Source: Prevotella sp. UBA2850 (GTDB lineage Bacteria; Bacteroidota; Bacteroidia; Bacteroidales; Bacteroidaceae). Taken from it: a DNA stretch of 23,968 bases. The translations under genes were made by a program, and so were the position numbers. The notes beneath the pieces are model-generated. The model did no database searches, was not told the origin of the DNA, and saw nothing but the letters and a program-made list of their open reading frames with translations. The stretch spans positions 1 through 23,968 of the forward strand of contig DEFO01000014.1 in NCBI GenBank assembly GCA_002350805.1, written 5' to 3'. Shown here one piece after another: positions 13,690 through 20,143 of this stretch (within the stretch, counting starts at the first letter, position 1; each line of letters begins with the position of its first letter).

Positions 13690-14706
13690 TACCTGTTGGT
13701 CGTTTTGGCCGTGCTGGTCGCCTGCCAGGAGCAGCCGCGACAGGAGGCTATTGCGTTCAACAACGATGTCCTACTGCCCATCACTCCCGTCAAGGACCAG
13801 CGCAACAGCGACCTCTGCTGGGCCTATGCCATGCTGGCCACCATCGAGACCGAGCACATCGTGCAGGGCGACTCGGTGAACCTCTCGGCCGACTTTGTGG
13901 CGCGCCACCTGCTCAGGGAGCTCACCCTCGACAGCTACCTGCGCCGCCACAACCGCCCCATCAGCCTGCGGGGCATGGCGCCACGGCTCATCAACCGCAT
14001 CATGAAAGACGGACTGCTGAGCTACGACAGCTACCACAGCAACGAGTGCAACTACCGGGTGCTGCAGCGCAAGCTGACCAACATGGCCCACGTGGCAGCC
14101 AACCGCCGCATCAGCAGGGCGCAGTTTGCGCAGAAAGTGGAGCAGACACTCGACGACGAGATTCGTCCCGTGCCCCGCTATCAGTTCATGTATGGCGCAG
14201 AATATACCACCCGCGAATTTGCCCATAGCGTGTGCCTGCCCGACGAGTATGTGGCCCTGACCAGCTACACCCACCGTCCCTTCGGCCAGCACGTGGTGCT
14301 CGACGTGCCCGACAACACCGACGGCGACGCCTTCCTCAACCTGCCGATGGACTCGCTGCTGACGCTCGTCGAACAGTCGGTCAGCGGGAGACACCCTGTT
14401 TGCTGGGAAGGCGATATCAGCGAACCGGGCTTCGACTTCGCCGCAGGACTGGCCGTCACCAACGAACATCCCTCACAGCAACTGCGTCAGCAACAGTTCG
14501 AAACAAAGGGCACCACCGACGATCACTGCATGAGCATCGTCGGCCTGGCTACTGACAATCAGGGGCGCCGCTATTTCATCTGCAAAAACTCTTGGGGGAA
14601 GAACAACCCCTACAACGGACTCGTTTATATGTCGTTCGACTATTTCTTTTTGAAGACAATTGCCGTTGTTCTACCCAAAAATCAACTCGTAGCAATCAGT
14701 TTGTAA
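13672..14706 (+). CDS. C1-family (papain / bleomycin-hydrolase-like) cysteine peptidase lipoprotein
   Basis: The product is 344 aa from the ATG at 13672, giving a leader of about 23 nt; the ATG at 13651 would add 7 residues and be nearly leaderless. A lipoprotein signal peptide ends in the lipobox LVAC (C18), so the mature enzyme should sit lipidated at the inner or outer membrane. The C1 catalytic set is complete: oxyanion Q43 and nucleophile C49 in PVKDQRNSDLCWAYA, H285 in DDHCMSIVG, and N306 in CKNSWGKNNPYNG. The overall length and the CWAYA form fit the C1B/PepC-like group. The substrate is unknown. The frame is open far upstream only because it runs antisense through the U32 gene. Confidence 0.87.
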   Translation: MMSRIAYLLVVLAVLVACQEQPRQEAIAFNNDVLLPITPVKDQRNSDLCWAYAMLATIETEHIVQGDSVNLSADFVARHLLRELTLDSYLRRHNRPISLRGMAPRLINRIMKDGLLSYDSYHSNECNYRVLQRKLTNMAHVAANRRISRAQFAQKVEQTLDDEIRPVPRYQFMYGAEYTTREFAHSVCLPDEYVALTSYTHRPFGQHVVLDVPDNTDGDAFLNLPMDSLLTLVEQSVSGRHPVCWEGDISEPGFDFAAGLAVTNEHPSQQLRQQQFETKGTTDDHCMSIVGLATDNQGRRYFICKNSWGKNNPYNGLVYMSFDYFFLKTIAVVLPKNQLVAISL

Positions 14707-14775
14707 ATTAATTGTATTTTTACACCACGGTAACCCGTAATTTTGCTATTTCCAATTGATTTTTTGCCCTACACG

Positions 14776-14809
14776 TTTGTTTGGAATCACTATTTTTTGC
14801 TATCTTTGC
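14776..14809 (+). promoter_or_regulatory. Promoter of the LuxR-type gene
   Basis: TTTG at 14776-14779 and -7 box TATCTTTGC at 14801-14809, with a 21-bp spacer. The predicted leader to the ATG at 14849 is about 36 nt. A further TAATTTTGC at 14738-14746 may be a second, upstream promoter. Confidence 0.7.
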
Positions 14810-14848
14810 GCAACTTAGAACAAAAGATAAATACCAATCCTGACAACT

Positions 14849-15097
14849 ATGGTAAACAACCGATTGTCCCCCGGCGCAGAGAAAGCTCAAAAAGAGCAAC
14901 CCTCAGAGCGAGAGATTGATATCCTTAAAGCCATGGCTCAGGGATACACCTCTAAGGAGATTGCAGAACAGCTGTTTATCTCGGAAAACACGGTTGAGGC
15001 TCATCGCAAGAGACTCTTCCACAAACTGGGCGCCCGAAACGTCGCAAACCTTATCTACAAGGCCATCGAACAAGGGTATATTAAAGTTAAGAAATGA
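14849..15097 (+). CDS. Stand-alone LuxR/GerE-type HTH regulator
   Basis: The product is 82 aa, almost only a GerE helix-turn-helix domain: SEREIDILKAMAQGYTSKEIA (19-39), then QLFISENTVEAHRKRLFHKLG with the recognition helix (about 41-61), and LIYKAIEQGYI. No receiver, PAS or ligand-binding domain precedes it, and a promoter lies directly upstream, so this is probably a natural single-domain protein and not a fragment. Such proteins bind DNA as dimers. It could act downstream of a two-component system or as an antagonist of larger LuxR proteins, but neither can be shown here. Confidence 0.88.
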   Translation: MVNNRLSPGAEKAQKEQPSEREIDILKAMAQGYTSKEIAEQLFISENTVEAHRKRLFHKLGARNVANLIYKAIEQGYIKVKK

Positions 15098-15154
15098 CCA
15101 TATGGTATGAGGCGAGTAGAGTTTGCCATACCTAAAGATCAAATTCACCGCCAA

Positions 15155-15180
15155 GGGGCATCCGCAAGGGTGCCCCATTT
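15155..15180 (+). terminator. Possible terminator behind the LuxR-type gene
   Basis: GGGGCA (15155-15160) pairs with TGCCCC (15171-15176) around a 10-nt loop, followed by ATTT. The T run is short, so termination is possible but not certain. Confidence 0.4.
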
Positions 15181-15242
15181 CTGTGGCAGGAAAACGACCT
15201 TTCTGCAGCGTCCTAAGCAACTTCACACCCGCTTTATTTGCG

Positions 15243-15269
15243 TTTCTTGAGAAGAAATTGTATATTTGC
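15243..15269 (+). promoter_or_regulatory. -7 box with adjoining 6-3-6 palindrome
   Basis: TTTCTT (15243-15248) and AAGAAA (15252-15257) form a palindrome with a 3-bp centre, directly followed by the -7 box TATATTTGC (15261-15269). The palindrome occupies the spacer region of the promoter and could be an operator. The leader to the ATG at 15334 would be about 60 nt. Confidence 0.5.
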
Positions 15270-15313
15270 ATAGGATTTCTATGGATTGTATATATGCATA
15301 GGATTTCTATGGA
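15258..15313. repeat. 28-bp tandem duplication of the promoter region
   Basis: Positions 15258-15285 are repeated at 15286-15313 with one difference. The change turns the -7 box TATATTTGC of the first copy into TATATATGC in the second, so only the first copy keeps the consensus. Confidence 0.85.
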
Positions 15314-15333
15314 CTGGAAAAAGCTATTGTAAC

Positions 15334-15885
15334 ATGATGGAAGAATTAGAAGGAAAGAGCCGCCGGAAGGTGGCCATCGACATTGTGAAGGCCAACTGGT
15401 TTGCCATCGGACTGTTCCTGGCCGCGGCGGTCGTGTTTCTCATCCCTTATTTCCTGATTTGGCACGACGCGCCCCTGAACCGTCTCTTGGGCTACCGCGT
15501 CAATAACCTCGTGTTGTTCATCGCCATCCTGGTGGGCATCGTGGTGCACGAGCTCATCCACGGCATCACATGGGCTTGCCATACGGGCTGGCGCAGCATC
15601 AGCTTCGGCGTGATGTGGAAACTGCTCACGCCCTACTGCCACTGCGACCGTCCCATGGGCATCCGTCCCTACATTCTCGGAGCATTGATGCCCTGCATCG
15701 TGCTGGGCCTGCTGCCAGCCATTGCAGGGGTCGTCATCGGCAGTTTTCCCCTGACCGCCTTCGGCATCTTCTTCATCGCGGCAGCCGCTGGCGACCTGTG
15801 GATGGCATGGCTGCTGACGAAGGAAAAGGCCGACAGCATGATTCTCGACCACCCCAACGAGGCTGGTTTCTATGTCTATGAGTAA
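15334..15885 (+). CDS. DUF3267-family membrane zinc metalloprotease-like protein
   Basis: The product is 183 aa from the ATG at 15334. Four hydrophobic segments are visible (about 22-43, 56-73, 113-135 and 141-161). The second ends in the zincin motif HELIH (72-76, within VVHELIHGITW), and the fourth carries AAGDLWMAWLL with a possible third ligand D154. This is the DUF3267 pattern (putative intramembrane or membrane-bound zincin). A target is unknown. The LD-carboxypeptidase gene follows with at most a small gap, or a 14-bp overlap if its upstream start is used, so they are co-transcribed. Confidence 0.85.
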   Translation: MMEELEGKSRRKVAIDIVKANWFAIGLFLAAAVVFLIPYFLIWHDAPLNRLLGYRVNNLVLFIAILVGIVVHELIHGITWACHTGWRSISFGVMWKLLTPYCHCDRPMGIRPYILGALMPCIVLGLLPAIAGVVIGSFPLTAFGIFFIAAAAGDLWMAWLLTKEKADSMILDHPNEAGFYVYE

Positions 15886-15910
15886 GGCGATGGGTGACGG
15901 AATGGGAGCC

Positions 15911-16915
15911 ATGAGAAGACGATACGCAGGACTGTTATTAGCGGTGGCGAGTGTCACGGCACTTGCTCAGCGCCCGCTGGTGATGCCGCGGCCGCTGCAG
16001 CAGGGCGACACGGTGGCCATCATCTCACCGTCGAGTGCCACCGACTCGATGACCATCAGCAAGGGCTGCGAGGCCTTGCGGGCATGGGGCTACGTGCCCG
16101 TGGTGGGCAGGAACGCCCTCAATAGCGACCATGGCTTTGCCGGAACCGCCGACGAGCGGGCTGCCGACCTGCATTGGGCCTTGCAAGATGCGTCGGTACG
16201 CGCCATCGTGTGCAGCCGGGGCGGCGACGGAGCCGTACAGGTGCTGCAGCGCACACCGTTGCGGATGTTTGCCGAACACCCCAAATGGCTGATGGGATTC
16301 AGCGACGCGACGGCCCTGCACAGCGCACAAGTGGCGGCGGGCGTGATGAGCATCCACAGCACCATGTGCGAAGGACTGGCCATGAAAAATGAGGTGCGCG
16401 ACTCGGTGAACCAGCTGCTTCACGACATGCTGGAGGGTCGCATGCCATGCTACCGGGTGGCTGCCCACCCGCTCAACCAGCCGGGCGAGGCCCGTGGACG
16501 GCTCGTGGGCGGCAATATGTCGGTGTTTTGCGGTCTGGCCGGGTCGGATTACGACTTCCTGAACCGTGCCGGCGAAGGACTGATTCTCTTCATCGAGGAC
16601 ACCAACGAGGGCATGTCGAAGGTCGACCGCATGCTCCATCAGCTCGAGATACGAGGCATCCTGGGGCAACTGAAGGGCATCATCGTGGGCCATTTCTCGA
16701 AATACAAAGCCCCTGAGAGCGGTTTCAGCGATATGTACGACATGCTGCACCACTATCTGCAGCACTACCCTATTCCCGTCTGTTACGACTTTCCGGTGGG
16801 CCATCACAGCGGCCTCAACCTGCCGATGATGGAAGGATGCCCCGTACGCCTCACCGTCACAGCTGACGGCACCACCCTGGAGTTCATTGCCAACGAATCG
16901 AAAGGGCTGCAATGA
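15911..16915 (+). CDS. Murein LD-carboxypeptidase, peptidase family S66
   Basis: The product is 334 aa from the ATG at 15911, chosen because it gives a normal signal peptide (MRRRYAGLLLAVASVTALAQ). Upstream ATGs back to 15872 overlap the previous gene. S66 enzymes remove the terminal D-alanine from tetrapeptide stems in peptidoglycan recycling or remodelling; a signal peptide places this one in the periplasm. The catalytic triad is visible: S131 in MGFSDATALH, E229 in LFIEDTNEG, and H298 in DFPVGHHSG. The N-terminal QQGDTVAIISPSS and the GGDGA loop also match the family. Confidence 0.92.
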   Translation: MRRRYAGLLLAVASVTALAQRPLVMPRPLQQGDTVAIISPSSATDSMTISKGCEALRAWGYVPVVGRNALNSDHGFAGTADERAADLHWALQDASVRAIVCSRGGDGAVQVLQRTPLRMFAEHPKWLMGFSDATALHSAQVAAGVMSIHSTMCEGLAMKNEVRDSVNQLLHDMLEGRMPCYRVAAHPLNQPGEARGRLVGGNMSVFCGLAGSDYDFLNRAGEGLILFIEDTNEGMSKVDRMLHQLEIRGILGQLKGIIVGHFSKYKAPESGFSDMYDMLHHYLQHYPIPVCYDFPVGHHSGLNLPMMEGCPVRLTVTADGTTLEFIANESKGLQ

Positions 16916-16931
16916 ACTGACAAATCAAACG

Positions 16932-16994
16932 CCAATTCATCGTTAATTACCATGCAATGGATAGTGAATTGCCAGGCAATGGATGATGAATTGG
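16932..16994. repeat. Nested inverted and direct repeats between convergent genes
   Basis: CCAATTCATC (16932-16941) and GATGAATTGG (16985-16994) are perfect inverted repeats. Between and within them GCAATGGAT-TGAATTG-type segments occur as imperfect direct repeats. TGAATTGG-AGC-CTAATTCA overlaps the end of the DUF3237 gene. The position suggests transcript ends for both genes, although T runs are lacking. Confidence 0.5.
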
Positions 16995-16997
16995 AGC

Positions 16998-17513
16998 CTA
17001 ATTCACCTTCCACACATTCAACACAATACCTTTGAAGGCGGGTGTGAACTCAGGTTCGCACACGAAAAGGGCGTTGTTGAGCCACGCATAACGGCTGTCG
17101 GCAGGGGCCTCGAACTGGGGAGCGGCCTTGAAATAGAATTGTTTTTTGCCCATTTCATCGGTACCATTGTAGATAATGCCCCGATTGCGCACGTGGATAT
17201 ACACACCGTCGTGGGTCTTGATGGAGTAGATGGCCTCCAGCTCAGTGCGGGTGCCGTCGGCGTTGGCCAGCTGGTAGTCGGCTCCGCCATTGAGAATGGT
17301 GCCGTTGACGGCGGGTCCGACAAAGGTGCCTCCGGTGATGGGGATCACGATGCGACGACCATGCTGCGTGTCACCAACGGAATAGGTCTCACCCAGTGTC
17401 ACTCGCAGCTGCATGACGAACTCCAGTCGGGGGTTGTGCTGGGGAGGATAGGTCTGCGCACAAAGACTGACACAACAGGCAAAAAAGGCGATGAAAAGGA
17501 GTATTTTTCTCAT
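16998..17513 (-). CDS. DUF3237-family secreted protein
   Basis: The product is 171 aa from the ATG at 17513. A signal peptide covers 1-20 (LLFIAFFACCVSLCAQ). The remainder matches DUF3237: LEFVMQLRVTLGETYSVG, then HGRRIVIPITGGTFVGP, GGADYQLANADGTRTELEA, VYIHVRNRGI and the closing YAWLNNALFVCEPEF. DUF3237 proteins are small beta-barrel-like domains without an established activity. The frame continues upstream to 18155, but only as readthrough of repeats and the antisense of alkD. A -7 box at 17532-17540 lies 18 bp before the chosen start. Confidence 0.88.
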   Translation of the reverse strand: MRKILLFIAFFACCVSLCAQTYPPQHNPRLEFVMQLRVTLGETYSVGDTQHGRRIVIPITGGTFVGPAVNGTILNGGADYQLANADGTRTELEAIYSIKTHDGVYIHVRNRGIIYNGTDEMGKKQFYFKAAPQFEAPADSRYAWLNNALFVCEPEFTPAFKGIVLNVWKVN

Positions 17514-17531
17514 ATTCGTGGTTGTTTTGCT

Positions 17532-17564
17532 GCAAAGATAAACATTAATTCTGAAAAGGTCAAA
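17532..17564 (-). promoter_or_regulatory. Promoter of the DUF3237 gene
   Basis: Minus-strand -7 box TATCTTTGC (17540-17532) and -33 box TTTG (17564-17561) with a 20-bp spacer. The -33 box lies in the first unit of the 66-bp repeat, so the repeat array feeds promoters in both directions. Confidence 0.7.
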
Positions 17565-17736
17565 TAAATTTGGTTTTTCGCATGCCTGCTTCGTATCTTT
17601 ACATAAGATACTCACGCTCGGAAAAACAAATAAATTTGGTTTTTCACATATCTGCCTCGTATCTTTACATAAGATACTTACGCTCGGAAAAACAAATAAA
17701 TTTGGTTTTTCGCTCGCTAAATCGTATCTTTGCAAC
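17561..17736. repeat. 66-bp tandem repeat containing promoter elements
   Basis: Units start at 17561, 17627 and 17693 (exact 66-bp period); the third is cut after 44 bp by the alkD start. Each begins CAAATAAATTTGGTTTTTC and carries a TTTG (-33-like) and a TATCTTT (-7-like) element. Units 1 and 2 read TATCTTTAC and add the palindrome GTATCTT-TACAT-AAGATAC; unit 3 reads the consensus TATCTTTGC. Confidence 0.9.
17701..17733 (+). promoter_or_regulatory. Promoter of alkD, 3 nt before the ATG
   Basis: TTTG at 17701-17704 and -7 box TATCTTTGC at 17725-17733, spacer 20 bp. AAC and the ATG at 17737 follow immediately, which predicts a leaderless or nearly leaderless mRNA. Confidence 0.7.
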
Positions 17737-18519
17737 ATGAGGACTGCAAAAGAGATTATAGAACACATGGAACAGCAGCGCAACGAACGGCAACGCGAGG
17801 TGCTGATGGGGTTCTTTAAGACGGCTCCCGGCGAGTATGGCGAGGGTGATGAGTTTTTGGGACTGAAGGTTCCACAGACGCGCGAAGTAGTGAAAAACGC
17901 GAAAGACACGCCACTGGGCGAGATTCCCGAACTGCTGATGTGCCGCTGGCATGAGGTGCGGCTGTGCGGACTGCTGTTGCTGGTGAGCAAGTTTGAGGCG
18001 CTGGCCAAGAAACGACTGGGAACCGACGAGACGGCCATCGAAAAACGCGATGAAATCGTGAAAATGTACCTACGATATGCCGAACAAGCCAACAACTGGG
18101 ACCTGGTTGACCTCTCGGCACCCAAGATACTGGGCCGCTGGATAGGACTACCCACTCACCTGGGCGACAAACAGGCCATCATCGACCAACTGGCACACAG
18201 CAACAACCTGTGGCGACAGCGCATGAGCATGGTGTGCACATGGACCACCTCGCAACAGGGCGACCCGTCGTGGTGCCTGCGCTATGCAGAGATGCACCTC
18301 GGACATGAGCACGACCTCATGCATAAGGCGGTGGGATGGATGCTGCGAGAGATGGGAAAGCGCGTCAGCATGGACCTCTTGCGCGACTTCCTGCGCCAGC
18401 ATCTGCACGAGATGCACCGCACCACCCTCCGCTATGCCATCGAGAAAATGGACGAGAAGGAACGCAAGTCGTGGATGAGGACCACGATGATCAATGGAGA
18501 ATGGAGAATGGATAATTGA
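17737..18519 (+). CDS. alkD: DNA alkylation repair glycosylase, AlkD family
   Basis: The product is 260 aa. AlkD is a HEAT-repeat-like DNA glycosylase that removes positively charged alkyl bases (3-methyladenine, 7-methylguanine) without base flipping. Evidence: GDEFLGLKVPQTREVVK (37-53), and the active-site block QANNWDLVDLSAPKILG (117-133) holding W121 and D125, equivalents of the aromatic and acidic residues in Bacillus AlkD. Further: LWRQRMSMVCTW (158-169, conserved arginine), and HDLMHKAVGWMLREMGKR. The last residues (MINGEWRMDN) are not conserved family sequence and come from a short GAATGGAGA repeat at the 3' end. The ATG adjoins the promoter without a leader. Confidence 0.92.
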   Translation: MRTAKEIIEHMEQQRNERQREVLMGFFKTAPGEYGEGDEFLGLKVPQTREVVKNAKDTPLGEIPELLMCRWHEVRLCGLLLLVSKFEALAKKRLGTDETAIEKRDEIVKMYLRYAEQANNWDLVDLSAPKILGRWIGLPTHLGDKQAIIDQLAHSNNLWRQRMSMVCTWTTSQQGDPSWCLRYAEMHLGHEHDLMHKAVGWMLREMGKRVSMDLLRDFLRQHLHEMHRTTLRYAIEKMDEKERKSWMRTTMINGEWRMDN

Positions 18520-18563
18520 TTTCGCTGCTTCCTCAAAAAGACGGGCGATACTACCGCCATGAA

Positions 18564-18588
18564 CAAAAAAAGAGGAGCTGCAAACTCC
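18564..18588 (-). terminator. Terminator of the tRNA transcript
   Basis: On the minus strand GGAG-TTTGCAG-CTCC is followed by TCTTTTTTTG. The stem is short (4 bp) but the T run is good, and it lies about 50 bp behind the tRNA. Confidence 0.45.
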
Positions 18589-18639
18589 ACTTTCTCCACT
18601 TAAATCAAAAATCATGATGAATAAAGAAACGAAGAGAAG

Positions 18640-18714
18640 TAGGGACGATCGGGCTCGAACCGATGACCTCTGCAATGTGACTGCAGCGCTCTAAACCAAC
18701 TGGGCTACGCCCCT
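18640..18714 (-). tRNA. tRNA-Val (anticodon CAC)
   Basis: 75 nt form a full cloverleaf on the minus strand. The acceptor stem AGGGGCG/CGUCCCU has one G.U pair and discriminator A. The D arm has one mismatch (GCCC/GAGC). The anticodon stem CUGCA/UGCAG has loop GUCACAU, and the T stem is AUCGG/CCGAU with loop TTCGAGC. U33 is present and positions 34-36 read CAC, so it decodes GUG (valine). CCA is not encoded. Position 32 is G and 38 is U, an uncommon combination. Confidence 0.85.
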
Positions 18715-18742
18715 GTCTTCTGTTTGTTTCAAAGAACCGGCT

Positions 18743-18774
18743 GCAAAGGTAATACTTTTTCTGAAAGCAGCAAA
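18743..18774 (-). promoter_or_regulatory. Promoter of tRNA-Val
   Basis: Minus-strand -7 box TACCTTTGC (18751-18743) and TTTG (18774-18771) have a 19-bp spacer. The predicted start lies about 25 nt before the mature tRNA 5' end. Confidence 0.7.
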
Positions 18775-18877
18775 AAAATCTTGCGTTTTTTTAAGATAGT
18801 TTTTATTTTCAGCGGTCTCCTGCAGGGTCGCTGCTGCCTTTGAAAAAGACCACAGCACGAAAAAAGTGTACCGACCT

Positions 18878-18909
18878 ATTGCTTTTTCGCGTAACATTTG
18901 CTATCTTTG
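18878..18909 (+). promoter_or_regulatory. Promoter of the six-TM protein gene
   Basis: -7 box TATCTTTG at 18902-18909 with an ATTG at 18878-18881 as weak -33 element. It puts the transcript start near 18913, so the ATG at 18953 and not the open frame from 18866 is the real start. Confidence 0.65.
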
Positions 18910-18952
18910 TCCGTCGAACGGAACACATTGTCTCATCTCATCATCTACGGCC

Positions 18953-19600
18953 ATGAACGAATTTGAAGTCTCTCAGTCCACCGACAACCGCCTGACTATC
19001 AGCTTGATTGTCATGACAGCAGCCATGCTGCTGGAGTTATTCTCGCGTCATTTCTATGATATCTATCAAGGGGGCGCCATGATGGAGCTGCTCGCTCAGG
19101 TGGTGAAGACCGATGGTTTTCTGACCGTGATGAGCATCATCGCACTGTGTGCACAGGTATATATCACGGGCTGTCTGTGGCGCGCGTTCCGCAGCAAGGG
19201 TCACTGGGCGCAATGGGCCTGCCTGGTGATGATGATAGCCCCGGTGGCCATCATGCTGCTGAGCTGGACGACGGATGAGGAGAGCGTGATGCAGAACATG
19301 GAGAATCCGGACATCTCATCGCAACAAATCATCAGTGCAGCCATCGGCCTGGCCGAGATCATCGCCATCTTCTCGCTGTGTGTGTTTCTCATCCGCAAAT
19401 GCGGCGGACGCCTGCGGCAGTACGGACTGGCTCTGCTGACTTGTCTGCTGGTGAATTATGTCACGTCGTATGGCATTCTTTTCTTCCACTCTGCCAGCAC
19501 GCTCAGCGGCATCCTCTACAACCTGCTGGGATTCCTGCTCACGCTGATACCTTTTGTTTATCAACGGCGCACGATGAGGGCTGCGCACGACCTCCGCTGA
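18953..19600 (+). CDS. Six-TM membrane protein of unknown function
   Basis: The product is 215 aa from the ATG at 18953, chosen because the promoter's -7 box lies inside the longer frame. Six hydrophobic segments are seen, for example ISLIVMTAAMLLELF, FLTVMSIIALCAQVYITGCLW, WACLVMMIAPVAIMLLSW, IGLAEIIAIFSLCVFLI, YGLALLTCLLVNYVTSYGI and ILYNLLGFLLTLIPFVY, with a basic C-terminus (YQRRTMRAAHDLR) that should face the cytoplasm. An acidic loop (TTDEESVMQNMENPDISSQQ) lies between TM3 and TM4. I do not recognise a family. It is a single-gene unit converging on the MGMT-type gene. Confidence 0.82.
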   Translation: MNEFEVSQSTDNRLTISLIVMTAAMLLELFSRHFYDIYQGGAMMELLAQVVKTDGFLTVMSIIALCAQVYITGCLWRAFRSKGHWAQWACLVMMIAPVAIMLLSWTTDEESVMQNMENPDISSQQIISAAIGLAEIIAIFSLCVFLIRKCGGRLRQYGLALLTCLLVNYVTSYGILFFHSASTLSGILYNLLGFLLTLIPFVYQRRTMRAAHDLR

Positions 19601-19611
19601 TAGCCCGCTCG

Positions 19612-19956
19612 CTATGATAGCCTGATGTCCGGTTCCCAGAGATACCGGCTCATATCCACATGTCCGTTGGCTTTGAAGGTGACGCCCTCGGCCTCCAACA
19701 ACACGCGCTGGCGGCTCCAGCCGGGTGCCGTGCGCCCAGCTTGGTTGACCACCCGATGACAAGGCAAGCGCTCAGCACCGGGCGTATAGCGCAGCGTACG
19801 GCCCACCATACGGGCATGACTGGGCCACCCTGCCAGTGCCGCAATGATACCGTAGGTCGTCACCCGTCCGCTCGGGATTTGCGCTACTATATTGAGCACA
19901 TCATCGCGGAAGGCTCGTGCCTGCTCGGCCGTCATCTTGTCGGGATAGTCTTTCAT
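19612..19956 (-). CDS. Short MGMT-family alkyltransferase (DNA-binding domain only)
   Basis: The product is 114 aa from the ATG at 19956; the -7 box at 19981-19989 rules out the longer frame to 20034. It has the methylguanine-DNA methyltransferase C-terminal domain: FRDDVLNIVAQIPSGRVTTYG (16-36), helix GWPSHARMVGRTL with the arginine finger (about 43-55), the acceptor motif PCHRVV with C66, and LLEAEGV (86-92). The N-terminal ribonuclease-like domain of Ogt/Ada is missing, as in alkyltransferase-like (ATL) proteins. Unlike classical ATLs, which have tryptophan in this place, the cysteine is kept, so it may still accept alkyl groups from O6-alkylguanine. Confidence 0.88.
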   Translation of the reverse strand: MKDYPDKMTAEQARAFRDDVLNIVAQIPSGRVTTYGIIAALAGWPSHARMVGRTLRYTPGAERLPCHRVVNQAGRTAPGWSRQRVLLEAEGVTFKANGHVDMSRYLWEPDIRLS

Positions 19957-19980
19957 CTTTTCATCAATGGGTTTGCCGAT

Positions 19981-19989
19981 GCAAAGATA
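19981..19989 (-). promoter_or_regulatory. -7 box of the MGMT-type gene
   Basis: TATCTTTGC on the minus strand (19989-19981). The predicted transcript start near 19977 leaves a leader of about 20 nt to the ATG at 19956 and excludes the more distal start at 20034. Confidence 0.7.
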
Positions 19990-20082
19990 ATAAAAAACAA
20001 CGGATGCACAGGCAAAAACACCGGCTCCGACCACTATTATTCCCTAAATCTGCTAAAAAAAGTCAACAGAAGGGAAGAATAA

Positions 20083-20114
20083 TTGGAAGGAAAACATAAA
20101 AAGACTATTTTTGC
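20083..20114 (+). promoter_or_regulatory. Promoter of the SIMPL-domain gene
   Basis: TTGG at 20083-20086 and -7 box TATTTTTGC at 20106-20114, spacer 19 bp; predicted leader about 26 nt to the ATG at 20144. Confidence 0.7.
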
Positions 20115-20143
20115 GTCGAGTATTCACTAAAGAAGAGAAGACT

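Noticed and set aside
13771..14469. 232-codon minus-strand frame inside the C1-peptidase gene
   Set aside because: Antisense to a gene with intact catalytic Q, C, H and N; no independent motif or promoter.
16025..16912. 295-codon minus-strand frame opposite the LD-carboxypeptidase
   Set aside because: Antisense artefact; the plus-strand frame has signal peptide and complete S66 catalytic residues.
17514..18155. Upstream extension of the DUF3237 frame
   Set aside because: It reads through the 66-bp repeats (giving repeated EKPNLFVFPSVS) and antisense to alkD. The signal peptide and promoter place the start at 17513.
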